A stretch of DNA of 64,000 nt from Acestrorhynchus altus (GCA_034509495.1 CM067522.1:7184916-7248915); one strand, 5' to 3'; shown: positions 20,299 through 34,323, numbered from the stretch's first letter. Numbers and translations are program-made. Notes: generated by a model from the letters alone, not told the origin.

Positions 20299-23200
20299 TT
20301 ACATTCTGAAAACGCCAAAGCGAGTCTTCTGTGTGGGAGCGTTGAGAGCAGCACTCAAGCTAAGGCCCAGGACGAGGCGTGTGTCAGCCGGGTCAATAAT
20401 TCCATCATCCCATAGTCTGAATAGGCAGGAGATAAAGGAGATGACATTAGAAATGTGACATTAAGATGTAAAAAATCTTAGTTTAAAAAGATCCCTAAGC
20501 ATAGATGGACAATGAGAGTTCAGTATGTGGATGCTAAACTAATGCAGAAGACCTGTAGCCATTCTCTCTTCTGTCAGCACTTCCTTCTTCCTGCCTCAAT
20601 GTCTTTAGCTAGTTAACTGCACACCAATCAGACACAGCACCACTATCGAGTAAACCAGCTAACAAAAGCAGAGCTGAGCCATCCATGAAAAGAAAATCAG
20701 CACATTTTATGGTTGTAAAAAGTCTTTCTAAGTTCTGCATGATTACCTGGCACTGGAGTAATAAGGGCTTCCTTCCTCTTCAAACCGTTTAATAATGGGC
20801 TCCTTCATAGCTGCCTCCTCTTTTGCTGTGAACTAGAGGAGCATTTACATTAAGAAAGGTAACGGACAGACACAAAACAAACAAGGTTAAAAAAAAGACT
20901 TTATCTGCAACTGGAGAGAAGCTGAGGCTTACCTCTTTCCCTTGTCTGGCTTTCTGGTCTTTAGTGATGGTGGCCAGCACATTTGCTGCCTGCTCCCCTC
21001 CCATCACTGAGATGCGTGCATTGGGCCACATATATAGGAATCGGGGACTATAGAAGAGACAAATTTGGCAAAAAAAATGGTCATTTTATGGATATATCAG
21101 GACAGCATGAGTATTTTCCCAATGACTACAGATCAAACACCCCACAATCAACAGCGTAAAGAGGAAAAGACAATTTATCAGCTACAAAAGTAATAATAGC
21201 ATTAAGCACCTATAGGCTCTGCCACACATTCCGTAGTTTCCAGCTCCATATGATCCTCCAATGATGACAGTGATTTTGGGCACATTGGCACAGGCCACAG
21301 CAGTTACCATCTTTGCTCCATCCTTAGCAATGCCTCCAGCCTCATAATCTTTCCCCACCATAAAGCCTGAAATAATAAACAGTACATGGTTAGGTTTAAA
21401 TTTTATTGTATTAATAGCTGCACAAAAACAAAAACATGAACTATGTTATATACAGGTTATGCACCTTTCAAAAATCTGAATGAAAATTAGATCCTGTTCT
21501 GGGCATTAAGTGTTTATAAGCTCTCCTCGGGTGAGTTTTGTATTTCTAGTTATCATCCAACACCTTGTTTGGTAAATCAGTTCTCAATGTTGTTATATCT
21601 TGTAAGATACTTTGAGTTAACAACTTTCATGTAATAACCACCATAACCAGTTCTAATGTGATCTCAGTTTTTACCAGCAAAAACGTTCTGATTGCAGATA
21701 TACATTGTTTTAAATGATGTACTTAGGTGACAAGAACATCTGCACAGTACTGTACATACTTCAGACTTTTTCTTACCTGTGATGTTTTGAAGGAAGATCA
21801 GTGGAATGTTCCTATTACAGCACAACTCAATAAAATGAGTTGCCTGGAGGTAAAAAAAAAAAGTAAAATAATTGAACTATTGTTCAATTTAAGCCATGTT
21901 AAAGCAACATTATGTAACAACTGTAACTTAAAATAAGCTTTAGAGTTTAAAATCCTTTTAAATGTGCACTGTCATTAAAAGGGATAATGATGTCTTCATT
22001 ACAATGCTTCTCTAGGAGGTGCATTAAAAAGGGCATAAAACAGTCCATTCCATTCTACAGCTTGCCTAAGCAGTGGTCTTGGCCTTATAATAAGGGAACT
22101 TCAGTTGATTGAATCCTTTCATTCGGAATGCCATGCAACATTATCACATAAAACAAAGTGTTGTGTTTACAGAAATCTTTGCTACTTTCTAAAGTAACTA
22201 GCAAACTAATAATATGCACCCATGTTTCATTGTGTATGTAATATTGGAATAAACTGGAATTTTATAGACATTCAAGAGGTTTGTATCATGTTTACATAGT
22301 GTTGAATTGCATGTTAGAGGCCAGTTCTAATCTCCAAGATGTGATCGCTGATGTCAAGTACCTGTGTATTGATAAACCATTACATCATGAATCCCAACAC
22401 ATTTTAAGGTTCCCTTCAAATTGAACTTCCTATGGTTCAGAATCTCACTTCAAATGCAAATATTTCCTGTGCAGTCCACTTCCCAGGAAACCACTGCAGA
22501 GATTGGAATGCACCTTTACTCAGTACCATAAGCAAGCATTTCCAACAACCAGTCCTGGCACACCCTGCTTTACACATTTTAGAGAATTTCCTGCTTTAAC
22601 ACACTCCCTACAACTCTGAACGTGCCCGTTAATGAGCTGATTAGTTGAATCAGCAGGTAATCCACTAAATATGCAGGACAGGGGGGTGCCAGGACAGAAT
22701 CTAAAAATGATAATAACCATAATCTGTCCACTTAAAATAACATTATGCAAGAATTTCTATTTCTTGCTCCTGGGCTCCCTCTACAGTCAGGATGTTATTC
22801 GCGCTTATAGCCATCCATCAAGAAGGACATGCTTCCATGTATATCTGGACAGGCTGAGACATACGCAAGACACTGAAAGTAAAAGAAGCATGTGGAATGA
22901 CTGCAGAATTGTATGCAAATGTAAGTCAGATTATGCTGCATTATGCAGTTCTCATGAGTGTTACATGTTAATTGGCATGCTGACAATTAAACAATAGCAA
23001 AACGATTCTAATCATCATATGCCAATGGACACTCAAGACGAATTTGAATCTATGAATTGAACTGAAGTGGTAGACCAGCACTGTTTGCCATTGTTCTTGC
23101 TTTAACACCCCACCTAATGGTTTGAATCAGATGTGTCTGAGCAGACTCTGTACTGGGAATCTTGCCCTCCAGGGCTGGAGTTTCCCAATCAACAAAGAAT

Positions 23201-26200
23201 CTGCCACCAACCACAACAGCAAAGACAGATGAACAAATTGTCCTTCATATGCTTGTTGTAAGTTAGTGATGGGAAAGAGTAAATAAGAAAGGTTTAAATC
23301 CACTGGCTTGATCTTGCAGAAAAACAGGACATACTTTCTTTGCTGATTCTGAAAACAGAACTCCATTATTTCCTATGATTCCAACTGGATAACCAAATAT
23401 CCGAGCGAAACCTAAAAAAAGAAACCCAGTGAAAAAAGTAACAGCGAGTATGAAAAAAAAGATCAATTCATAATGGACTTGTGTATTGCATAAGCTTATT
23501 TACCTGTTACTAGTGTGTCTCCATAGAAGGCTTTGAATTCATCGAACTTACTACCATCAACGATGCGGGCAATTACCTGTAATTGTAATCAAGTATAATT
23601 TTTAAAAGGTAAGTAAATGCATTTGTAAATTGTACACCAGCTACTGTAAAACCACTACAGTAACCATCAACAACTACTTCTCATAAATGTCCCAGGTAAT
23701 GAAATGAGAAGAACAAAGAGAGGCGGTACCTCTTTTATGTCAAAGTTCCGTTTCAGGTTGTCCCCCACTATGCCATAAAGTTCATCTGCTGGGAACAAGG
23801 GTGCCTCTGGAGGTTCCACAGTAACCTGGGAATGTTTTAAAATAAAGGTTTGACTGGTGCCAAATTTAAACAGAAAAACACATGCTCAGCTGTGGTGATG
23901 CTACTACAGTAAATTGCAACATGTTCCTTATGGCACGTGTTGTTTGTAGAACAGTGGTACAGATTTCAATTTCTTAAGAGTCTGTAAGCAACAATCAGTG
24001 GCATCACAATGGCATTAAACTTGCAGATTAAAGACAGAACCCAGTTGGATGTTGGCCATTATGTTTTCTTTTTTATATTTTATCATTTCTTGCTGTTACA
24101 TATTATACAATACACTGTAAATATATTCAATCCCCCTTGACATTTTTAAAGTTTTGTTGGAATCCTGGAATAAAAATGTACGTTTGAGGAATTGCATCAT
24201 TTTATTTACAGAACATGCCAACACTGGAGATGTATTTTTTGTTTTTGTTGTTTTGTGAAGCAAACAACACATAGGACAAAATAACAGAAACCTTCAATGT
24301 GCATAAATATTCACCCCCTAATGTCAATACTTTGTAGAGCCTCCTTTTGTGGCAATTTTAGTCACTTTAGATAGATCAAAACCAAAAATGGTTTTGCTCA
24401 AGAATAATTCTGTATTTAGCACCATCCATCTTTCCCACCATTCTGACCAGTTCCCCAGTCCCTGCTGCTGAGAAACATCCCCACAGCATGATGCTGCCAC
24501 CACAGTGTGGGGATGGTGTTCTTGGGATGCATTGGATTTGTGCCAAACAGCTTTTTCCTTGGTAGCCTCATCTGACCAGAGCACCTGGATCCATACATTT
24601 GAGGAGATCCCTTACGTGTCTTTTGGCAAACTCAAAATGTTTACTGGCCCTTATCTTTCCACGGACAGATACACATTCTAGTTACTTCTTTGGAACTCTA
24701 CAGCTTCAGGGCTACCATTGGTCTCTGTGCTGCCTCTCTGATTAATGCGCTCCTGGCTTGGTCTGCGAGATGTGGTGGGTGGTCCCCTTTGGGCAGTTTG
24801 TTGTGTTAACATGTTCCTTACATTTAATGATGATAGATTTGATGGTGCTCTGGGAGAAAATCAAATATTTGGATTTTTCTTTTTTTATAACCCAACCTTC
24901 TACTTCTCAACAGCTTTGTTCCTGACTTGTTTGGAGAGCTCCTTAATCTTCATGGTGTTTGCTTAGTGGTGCCTCTTGCTTGTGGTGATGCAGCTTCTGG
25001 GGCCTTTCAGAAAAGGTGTGTATATTTACATTGACAGATCAGAAGACACATTAAAATAGCAAAGGGGGGTGAATGCATATGCATGTGCCAATATATAGAT
25101 ACAGTGGGGAAAATAAGTATTTAGTCAGTCACCAATTGTGCAAGTTCTCCCACTTAAAAAGATGAGAGAGGCCGTTAATTGACATCATAGGTAGACCTCA
25201 ACTATGAGAGACAAAATGTGAAAAAAAAATTGAGAAAATCATTTTGTCTGACTTTTAAAGAATTTATTTGCAAATAATGGTGGAAAATAAGTATTTGGTC
25301 AATAACAAAAGTTCATCTCAATACTTTGTTGTATATCCTCTGTTGGCAATGACAGAGGTCGAACGTTTTCTGTAAGTCTTCACAAGGTTGGCACACACTG
25401 TTGCTGGTATGTTGGCCCATTCCTCCATGCAGATCTCCTCTAGAGCAGTGATGTTTTGGGGCTGTCGGCGGGCAACACGGACTTTTAACTCCCTCCAAAG
25501 GTTTTCGATGGGGTTGAGATCGGGAGACTGGCTAGGCCACTCCAGGACTTTGAAATGTTTCTTACGAAGCCACTCCTTTGTTGCCCTGGCAGTGTGCTTG
25601 GGATCATTGTCATGCTGAAAGACCCAGCCTCGTTTCATCTTCATTGCCCTTGCTGATGGAAGGAGGTTTGCACCCAAAATCTCACAATACATGGCCCCAT
25701 TCATTCTTTCATGTACACGTACAGTCGTCCTGGTCCCTTTGCAGAGAAACAGCCCCAAAGCATGATGTTGCCACCCCCATGCTTCACAGTTGGTATGGTG
25801 TTCTTTGGATGCAACTCCGCATTCACTGTCCTCCAAACACGACGAGTTGTGTTTTTACCAAATAGTTCTACTTTGGTTTCATCTGACCATATGACATTCT
25901 CCCAATACTCTTCTGGAACATCCAAATGCTCTCTAGCAAACTTCAGACGTGCCTGGATATGGACTGGCTTAAGCAGGGGGACACGTCTGGCACTGCAAGA
26001 TCTAAGTCCCTGGCGTCGTAGTGTGTTGCTGATGGTAGCCTTTGTAACGTTGGTCCCAGCTTTCTGCAGGTCATTCACTAGATCCACCCTTGTGGTTCTG
26101 GGATTTTTCCTCACCGTTCTTGTGATCATTTTGACCCCACGGGCTGAGATCTTGCGTGGAGCCCCAGATCGAGGGAGATTAGTAGTGGTCTTGTAGGTCT

Positions 26201-29200
26201 TCCATTTTCTAATTATTGCAGATTCAGTCTTCCCAGCCTGGTGCAGGTCTACAATTCGGTTTCTGGTGTCCTCCGACAGCTCTTTCGTCTTCACCATAGT
26301 GGAGTTTGGAGTGTGACTGTTTGAGGTTGTGGGCAGGTGTCTTTTATACTGTTAACGACTTCAAACAGGTACCATTAATACAGGTAATGAGTGGGGGAAA
26401 GAGGAGCCTCTTAAAAAAGAAGTTACAGGTCTGTGACAGCCAGAAATCTTGCTTGTTTGTAGGTGACCAAATACTTATTTTCCACCATTATTTGCAAATA
26501 AATTCTTTAAAAGTCAGACAAAATTATTTTCTCAATTTTTTTTTTTCACATTTTGTCTCTCATAGTTGAGGTCTACCTATGATGTCAATTACAGGCCTCT
26601 CTCATCTTTTTAAGTGGGAGAACTTGCACAATTGGTGACTGACTAAATACTTATTTTCCCCACTGTATGACTATAAAATTCAGATTAAAAACATGACCGG
26701 TTGTAATGTAACTAAGTAAGCAAAAAGCCAAGGGGGTGAATATTATTTTTAGATCTGGCACTACTGCTTTGCTGGTGTTCTCTCTTTTCTAACAGCAATT
26801 AAACATGTTAGACGTGTTGTTTATCCTGCTTTAAGTATCACTTCTAATGAATTCATTTTATAATGAATTTAAAACTTAACACGGATACGAAGTTAATGAG
26901 GATGTCTTTGCAATTACCACGCAACCCATTCTCAGGCCTTGATGTGAGAGCACACTTACATCTAATTTCTTCTTGTAGTTTAAGTTTCGCACGGCTTTCC
27001 TTGCCAGATGAAGAGCATGGAGATCATCTAAGGCATAATGATCAGTAACCCCAGACTTTCTGTAGAAAAAGGGAAATTGATTAATGGAGAACTTTTCAAC
27101 TTACCAAAAAAGACAGTGAACATTACTGTTCGTTTCCTGTTTTCAATTTTTATGGCATTCAGAATTAGACATTCAACCTGCAGTGAAGGTCAGCACCCCC
27201 AAGGTCTTCAGCAGAAACTTCCTCACCTGTGGCGGCTTTTACCTATCATAAAATAAAAAGCAACAATGTACTATTTTTCCATCATAAGAAGAATCCATAG
27301 CTTTCTATGTGCAGTACTAATCTAAGGGCACAACTAATAACAGAATGCTTTTGTTTATTTTGACTATGTTGCACATTTTAAATAAGTAAAATAAATTACA
27401 CGTATTTACATACTCCGATCTCTGAAACTATACGGAACTATGTCAAAAAGTCAAACAAATCTAAGTGGTCTTCTACTTAAATTCTTCAGAGTAGTCTCCT
27501 TTATTTCCATCATACACTTAAATCATTCTGTCAAAAAAGTTTTACTCCTTAATACAACAGAAATATCAGCAGAGCATTCAAATATCATTTTCACTCCAAT
27601 CTTGGAAATACAGATTAAATCATTAATATCATGATAATTAGTTATTACTAATTATTAATAGCATGATGGATCATTGGCGCCTGTTGTCATTTTTTCCCAA
27701 TATAATGCAGTCTTAGTTTCCATGTTGACACAATGATGGATGCTAGACTACAACTAATTCATTGTTTGGGGGTTTAGAGCTAATTTGTTTTACTGGTGTA
27801 ATGTTATTGTCAGCAATGCAACTCAGTCCCAAAGCATGAGAGAACTAACCCAGTTCCCTTTGCTCCTTGTGGTGAAATTGTTCTGACTGCATCAATAAAA
27901 GTACTTTTATTCTGAAACTCATCTGGTTTGTCTAGATGTTCTCCCTTTTTTAAACATCATAGTTTTATTTATTAACAAAAAACAAAACAACACCTCAGTC
28001 CACAGTCAAATGAGATGCTGGATTTACAATACTCCAACTCATATATATAACTATATACACACACACACACACTATGTAAACTAAATATATATTATAGGCT
28101 ACACTCCTAGAAGGTGAAGGCATTTAAACTCACCAATGGGGGTCCACCCAGGAAAATGGTCCCTTGTTTGCATACAATGATGCTCTCATCAGCCATGCAA
28201 GGAACATAGGCACCCCCTGCTGTACAAGAGCCCATCACTACAGCAATCTGAAATAGATAATGGGTCAGGTTACAGGTACACATGTTTCTCCAACTATCTA
28301 ACCTAAACAAAGAGATCCAGTGCATAAACTATTTTACATTTGATTAGGTACCATGGCTATGTTTTAATTGCAAAAAGATAAAATATGTTTGGCCAAGTGT
28401 GTCTAAACATTTATATACAACCAAATATATTTCTAGACCCACACAAACACACTGTGTGTCTTCTGTATGATTTTCAGGTTCTTGTGAACCCAACATTAAC
28501 TCATGAAATTAAATATAATGGTTTTGAATTATTGATGTAATTCTATTTCATTTCTCTACTGATGTAAAAAAAAATCCAATACTTTTTAAATCAACAAATA
28601 TATTTCCTTAGGGTCAAATGTCTGAGAATTAAACAAATTCATACAATAGGCCTTTAATAACCAAAGTAAGCAGGCACATTAAACCCTTCTCAATCAGTAA
28701 TAAAAGTATTTTTAAAAGAATACAGTACAATTGAGCATCATTACCTGTGCAATGCCATCTGCGGACAGACGTGCCTGATTGAAGAAGATGCGCCCAAAGT
28801 GATCTCTGTCAGGGAACACTTCAGCCTGCCTGGGCAAGTTGGCACCCCCAGAATCCACTGTACACAAAACGGCTAATTAGTTTTGTGCATTCAAATTCTA
28901 GTAGTGAAAAATTATGATACTCAAATACTCAAACACAAATTCATCAGCCATGTAAAAACGTGGAATACTGTAACATGGAAAGCAATTCACTCATTTTTTA
29001 CATTTAAAAATACCAAAATGCCAAAATGCGCAACAGTATTATCAAATTGATTACAAATTATAATCAATTATAACACTCAATCACCACATTAGCATTATGC
29101 ATTCATGCATTTTACATCTGTGCTAATCTTATATTCCATACTGAACAAAAAAAAAAAAACGGAACAACATATGTATTAGTTATTAAACTCACCCAGGTAT

Positions 29201-32200
29201 ATACACGGCAAGTGGTTCTCTTGCGCAATCTCTTGAGCGCGAATGTGCTTCTTTACAGTAACTGGATAATAAGTACCTCCTTTAACAGTGGCATCATTTG
29301 CAGCGATCATGCATTCCACCCTGAAATGAACACTCAATTAACTCAATTATATGAGGAAAATTATTTTTTAGAATGTCATTAAAGAATTTATTTGTCATTT
29401 ATCCTGACCCGGACACCCGGCCAATGCCAGTGATGATGCCTCCAGCAGGAACTTCTTCATTACCATACAACTCGTAACCAGCTAGCTGGGACAGTTCTAG
29501 GAACGGGGAGCTGTATCCAGAGACAAAATGGTGATTAGGACAGATCAACTGAGCATTTTATTACAAAATACTGACTGTGCACAAACATCTGTGAAAGCAC
29601 AGTAGACTACTATATTACAAGTGTTTCAAGAGTTTGACTCGAAGACTGGTGGTGAAGTAGAAATATTATATATATTGTATATTATTATATATATATTATT
29701 ATATATATTATATATAATATACAAATATCCATTCTTCTCTCCGTACTCATGTGACGATGTAACTACTTCACCTTTATGTACTTATTCCTTTGTTTAATCA
29801 TTCTAATCTATGGTTAGTTTAAAAATATAAAGGGAAAAGATCACAAGATATGATAAACAAACAGCACATCTCCAACTAATTAAATACACACAAACTCTGG
29901 ATGCCTCTTGTAAAGATTACGATATAGATGAAACAAAGACATTCCAGGACAGGAGTGTGCTGAAAGATGAAGAACCACTGGATGTTAAAGTCACAGTCAT
30001 ATAGGACACTTACAATTTACATTGCCTTGCAAAATGGGAATGTGGAATGAAAACTGGTCACTTAAAGTTCACTAAAAGTTAATTTAGGCTAACATCACCT
30101 AAATTGTCAATCATAAACAGTAAAAACTAAAGCAGGCTGGCTGATGCAGTTATAATAAATATTAAAAATGAAGATTAGCATTAAAATTAAGATTATTAAA
30201 GGGGATTAACATAATTAAGTCAGTAATAACACACAGAGTATAAAACAGTTGTGGCAGGTGATTTAACTTATGCATGCAGCTCTGCTGAACTGAGGAGCTG
30301 ACTTACTGACAAGCATGCCAGTATAATTATGCAAGATAATTAAATACTACAGTGTAGAGACGCACACTGAGTTTTAGTATATAACTGTATATATAGCTAC
30401 CTTGCTTAAAGCAGGGGGATTTGTTTTCAAACTACCCTCAGCTCATTTAAGGATTAGCATTCAAACAAAATGAGTGACCACAAATAATAAAATAAATTCT
30501 GCAGCAAGCATAGTTATACCAGCTAATTACATGATTCTTTAAGTGCACTGCAGCCTCTTTAATTTTAGTATAGCTGTAGAAACAACTCCTGATTGTTTAT
30601 TATTAATTCATTTAAAGCCAGTGGTGAAGAAATGTTGCACTTAGACGAGGCTAACATTATCATTTCCTTGATTTTGGCTCTTCAGGGCAGATTTGTCCCT
30701 TCAGAAGTCAGCACAGCCTGAGCAGGAGCACTAATTGTCATGGGTGCGGATTTGCATGCCAAAGTTCACAGAGCTCACCAGCTGAACTCAACACAAAGAT
30801 TTGCAAGCAAAACTTAACTGTAACAGAGGTTGCTGATGCAAAATTAGTATCACTGATAATCCCACTGAAATTAAAACAGCAGATTGCTGTGTGTGTGACT
30901 ACAGCTCAAAAGACTACAACTCTCCTCCATTACACATGATGCTCCCAGCTCTAGGAGCATGAAGGCAAGAAATGTCTCCTCTGATACATGTGATACCAGC
31001 CAATGCCTCTTTTTGATCTACAAACGAAGGGTAATAGACAGCACAGGCTGCAGGCTGAATTTTGTACTCTCTGAATCCTGCTGCTGATGACAAGCAGCAG
31101 GTCCCAGGATTTAACCTCTGAACCTCATATTACAATGCTAAAAAATGAGACTGCTCAGGCATTCAGAGCCAACCACACAGTTCACTGGAAGTGTCTTGCA
31201 AGGTTTACCCTGGGTCTAGCAGTCTATCAATTCGTTCCCTGGGTAGAAGCTTTCCTCTGGATGTGTGCAAGTTCCTTGCTCTCTCTCCTCCACCTGTGGA
31301 AACGAATGCAAATATCACATACATCTCTGGTTACCAACCGTCCTCAGAATACACATTTCAGTAGATATCACCACCAAACCAAACCCAACATCTCAATCAA
31401 CTAATGAAGGACTTCAACATCCAAAGGAGACAATTCGATGGATCTGCAAGAAGAACATCTGCAAAGAGGGCTGATGATCAAACACCAGAAGTTGGTGCCC
31501 AACAATGAATACAAAATCAAAACCAGTAGGCTTCCTCAATGCACTACCACACAGCTGTAGATAAAGAGCTTCATCTGCAGAAGCCAGGTTGGAGACCACA
31601 GGTGTAAACAAACCACTAGGTCACTGCTAAGGTCACTGTCAAACACCAGACACGTCTTACAAACACTACAGATCCACAAACTCAGTTCTGTAGCCCCCAG
31701 AAAACCCCAGACCATTGTAAACAGAAGCTCACCAAGCTTGATCTTCTCTGCTCGCTCTTTCAGCTCTCTGACCAGCTCTTGCATTCGTTCATAGTTTTCC
31801 TGAGGAGACAGAGGCGTTTTAACAGGTTAGGATTGAAAACAAGGCAAACAAAGCATTTATAGATGTAAACAGCAACCAGCTCGTGTGCAAAGCTGATCTT
31901 CCGAGGAGTGTTATTGTTTATTATATTTGTTTAGGTTAAACACAGCTTCTCAAACAGTTTGTTCCACTTTAAGACGTAAAAATTTAAGGTTTAAGGTTAA
32001 TTTTAAGGCACTAAAGGACTGATTTAACGGAGTAATTTACAAAAAAAAAGTCATTTCTGTAAACAAATCTGGAAAGCCTCTCCAGCATTAGCGGCCAAGG
32101 ACATCCCACTGCCCCGGCGAGAGGCGCACTCCTCCCCCAGGCTCCTGTACTCAAGCCCGAGGCTTCAGCCGCGGCCTACCTGGAAAACGGGAGACTGTAC

Positions 32201-32308
32201 ATCAGCCTGGGAGCCGAGAGAGGCGACTTTATCCGCGTGATACAGCCGGAACACAACGCTCCTGCCCCGCAGAAAGGGGACCGCCGCTCCGACAGCCTGC
32301 CTCAGCAT
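20299..32308 (-). CDS. mccc2: Methylcrotonoyl-CoA carboxylase beta subunit, complete
   Basis: Mitochondrial carboxyltransferase subunit of the biotin enzyme that carboxylates 3-methylcrotonyl-CoA in leucine breakdown. Seventeen exons: 32308-32180, 31799-31733, 31293-31209, 29510-29409, 29320-29193, 28857-28745, 28247-28134, 27242-27178, 27059-26960, 23825-23730, 23576-23504, 23411-23335, 21843-21777, 21366-21210, 21047-20933, 20832-20747, 20416-20299. All phases close, giving 563 aa, equal to the human protein. Residues 1-25 are arginine-rich and hydrophobic, a mitochondrial presequence. The N domain holds MGSCTAGGAYVPCMADE (acyl-CoA carboxyltransferase oxyanion region). The C domain holds GYPVGIIGNNGVLFSESA, FLQNITGFMVG and IIGGSYGAGNYGMCGRAY. 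It ends in GVFRM as in mammals. The intron between exons 10 and 9 carries nested Tc1 elements. Confidence 0.97.
22525..22700. repeat. Palindromic MITE in an mccc2 intron
   Basis: The ends are imperfect inverted repeats (CCAGTCCTGGCACACCCTGC ... GTGCCAGGACAG) around a centre with GAGCTGATTAGTTGAATCAG, the layout of a common vertebrate non-autonomous DNA element. Confidence 0.6.
25102..26665 (-). mobile_element. Young Tc1/mariner element with about 200-bp inverted repeats
   Basis: Bounded by TA on both sides (25100-25101 and 26666-26667). Inverted repeats start CAGTGGGGAAAATAAGTATT and stay almost identical for about 200 bp. An inner direct repeat (GGTGGAAAATAAGTATTTGG) repeats the outer motif, the IR/DR layout of Sleeping Beauty-type elements. 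The high arm identity indicates a recent insertion. Confidence 0.9.
25318..26297 (-). pseudogene. Tc1 transposase with one frameshift
   Basis: Starts at 26297 (MVKTKELSEDTRNRIVDLHQ). A paired-like helix-turn-helix region is followed by WSDETKVELF (first catalytic Asp), then the frame slips by one base near 25715-25735. The second frame continues with the second Asp in FQHDNDPKHTA and the Glu in SPDLNPIENLW, to a stop at 25318. Together these are the DD34E triad of Tc1 transposases, about 340 residues. Only the single slip inactivates it. Confidence 0.85.
29640..29725. repeat. AT-rich palindromic microsatellite in mccc2 intron 3
   Basis: TATATAT and ATTATTATAT runs pair with each other over the whole block and could extrude a cruciform. 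No other content. Confidence 0.7.
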
Positions 32309-32499
32309 TGTTGCACTATTAATCCCGCATACTAGTGAATTTTCAGTGAATTAAACATTCAGTTCCGTGCTCGACCGCAAGGGGCGCTGACGAGATTTCT
32401 AAAACCATGCCCCCCTCCGCTGCCCGTCCAATGAGGTGGTCAGAAAAGGAGACGCCCACTTTCCAAGAGACTTGATAGACACGTGTTCCAGTGCAGGCC

Positions 32500-32830
32500 T
32501 GCTGACATCCTGCCCTCTGTGTCTCACAGGGCAGTTTGATGGGGGATGTCTGTGGAGTTGGGTTTCCACAGTTCTCCTCACACCCCAGTGAACGTCCAGG
32601 GAAGGGACACTGAGATTGTCCAGTCCTGCAAGTGACTGGGGGTTCATATGACCAACAAACTGGACTGGTCAGCACACATGCTCTTTATTGGAAAGGTCAG
32701 AGCAGACTCCACCTGCTGAGGAGGCTCCGGTCCTCTGGGATACCTGGTGAACTTATATACCTCTTTTTATGACTCTGGTGGCATCAGACATCTCCTGTGG
32801 CATTGTCCACTGGGAAGGTGGCATTGCAGG
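32500..32830 (+). mobile_element. LINE reverse-transcriptase-tail relic upstream of mccc2
   Basis: A plus-strand frame around 32635-32740 reads ALYWKGQSRLHLLRRLRS, the well-known segment downstream of the reverse transcriptase in fish L2/Rex-type LINEs, followed by decayed sequence. The relic begins within about 200 bp of the mccc2 start. Confidence 0.65.
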
Positions 32831-32834
32831 ATTG

Positions 32835-34190
32835 ATCAAGATATGCACTGAGGCTATATAAGTTTTTAAATAATGTTCTGTTTCAGTGTTTTCTGCTGCC
32901 TCGCTCTGCTCTGCCCCCTGCTGTCAGCTCCTCCTCTAGTCTGCTCCCCTCATTCCCCATTCACACCCTCATGTTCACACTATGGAGGGGCTGACTTTTG
33001 ACTGATCTTGTTTTTTTCCCTATACAGACTGTCATCTTCCCTGCTTCTTCCTGAATAGGGTCACAGTTGATCCACAGCCCACCTGGAGACTGGGCATTGC
33101 TAGTCCTTCGCAGGGTACCACACACCTAGAGGGCATTAGAATGACCAATTCACCTTCTATGTGCATTTTTGGGCATGGGAGGAAACCCGTACAGACACAG
33201 GGACACCACACAAAACTCTTGACAGACAGTGACCCAAGCAAAAACATTGCTTCACATCACATATCTTACATACATAGTATTTTGCCAGCCCTAGTAGACT
33301 GCATTTCTTAAGTTTAAAGCAAATGTAGGATGATGGGTTTGACTGATCACTAACTAACTTAAGTGCAGAAACAAAACACAATAAATTGAGGTTTGTATGG
33401 AGTGGATTTGTTTCCTGTATGGCGTACTCTTTCCATTAAGAATGAGCATAAGAAATTAGTGCCCATTAGTTTCCTACTAAAACAATCTCCAGGGAATGAA
33501 ACCATATTACTGAGAAAAGGATCTTAAAATAATTATATACTATTTAGCATATATTTATTCATTATTTTTTGCTACAGAAAACAAATCTTTCTTTGTTGTA
33601 TTTTTCTCAACCACTGGAATTGACTGAACAACTTAAAATAATAAGGAAAAATCTATTCTGTTCAGCATAAAGGAAAACACATTTGGAATAACTGCAACAA
33701 ACATCAAATACCAGAATTCTTCACACACCTCTTAAGCTAGAACATTGATGAAATTGTAAATTTTGGCTTCGAAAGGGAAAAAAAGGCATGATTTATTATT
33801 TATTGAAAAAGTAAAACTGGAAAAAAACCATGAAGCATTAGGGAATAAATGTTCATTTGGCGAGTACCACATCTGTACAAGTGCAGTGTTTAATAATGAA
33901 GAAACCAATAAATAAATAAGGCAACAAGGAATTGCATAATACAGAACTGCAGCTTCACATTCAGAGTCATAAATATTAGGCACATTGCACTTGGAAAAAC
34001 AGTCCCTCTCTCAGTTACATTCAAAGATAAATCACCCGTAATACCTTTAAAGGTTGTTTATCTACATAAATAATGTTTGTCAGGCAGCCGTCAATAAAAG
34101 CTTTAACTATGTAGCTTCAATATTTGGCAAAAATAAATATAATGCAATATAACTATAAATCAGACAATGTCTAAAGTAATACTGCACCAT
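32835..34190. other. Intergenic between bdp1 3' end and mccc2
   Basis: 33035-33245 is a dispersed repeat (GGGAGGAAACCCGTACAGAC motif, also in other orientation at 40150-40320 and 43480-43670). The remainder is AT-rich with nothing recognised. Confidence 0.5.
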
Positions 34191-34194
34191 TTCC

Positions 34195-34200
34195 TTTATT
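34195..34200 (-). terminator. Likely bdp1 poly(A) signal
   Basis: TTTATT on the plus strand (AATAAA for bdp1), about 125 bp beyond the stop codon. Further copies occur downstream. Confidence 0.35.
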
Positions 34201-34323
34201 CTAAATAAGAATCCTCAAGATAATACTTAAAATAAACAGACTGAAACATTTGCTTTGGTAACTGTTTAGGTGGACTGGGAGGGGTAACAGGTTAGGAGGT
34301 TAGTCTTTGAGGAAGCACAGCGG

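Larger units (their letters stand above)
24115..26750 (-). mobile_element. Older Tc1-like element, split by a nested insertion
   Basis: Left end near 24115-24150 and right end near 26728-26750 are inverted (both carry the CCCCCTT / AAGGGGG terminal motif). The body at 24300-24980 is a decayed transposase on the minus strand, e.g. the segment complementary to a heavily mutated CATGATGCTGCCACCAC region. The younger element at 25102-26665 lies inside its right inverted repeat. It sits in an mccc2 intron. Confidence 0.65.

Noticed and set aside
25388..26196. Plus-strand frames of 76-161 codons in the Tc1 region
   Set aside because: Antisense shadows of the minus-strand transposase.
32360..32385. 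CTCF-like site (CCGCAAGGGGCGC) upstream of mccc2
   Set aside because: One base short of the CTCF core spacing; such short GC motifs also occur in fish repeats.
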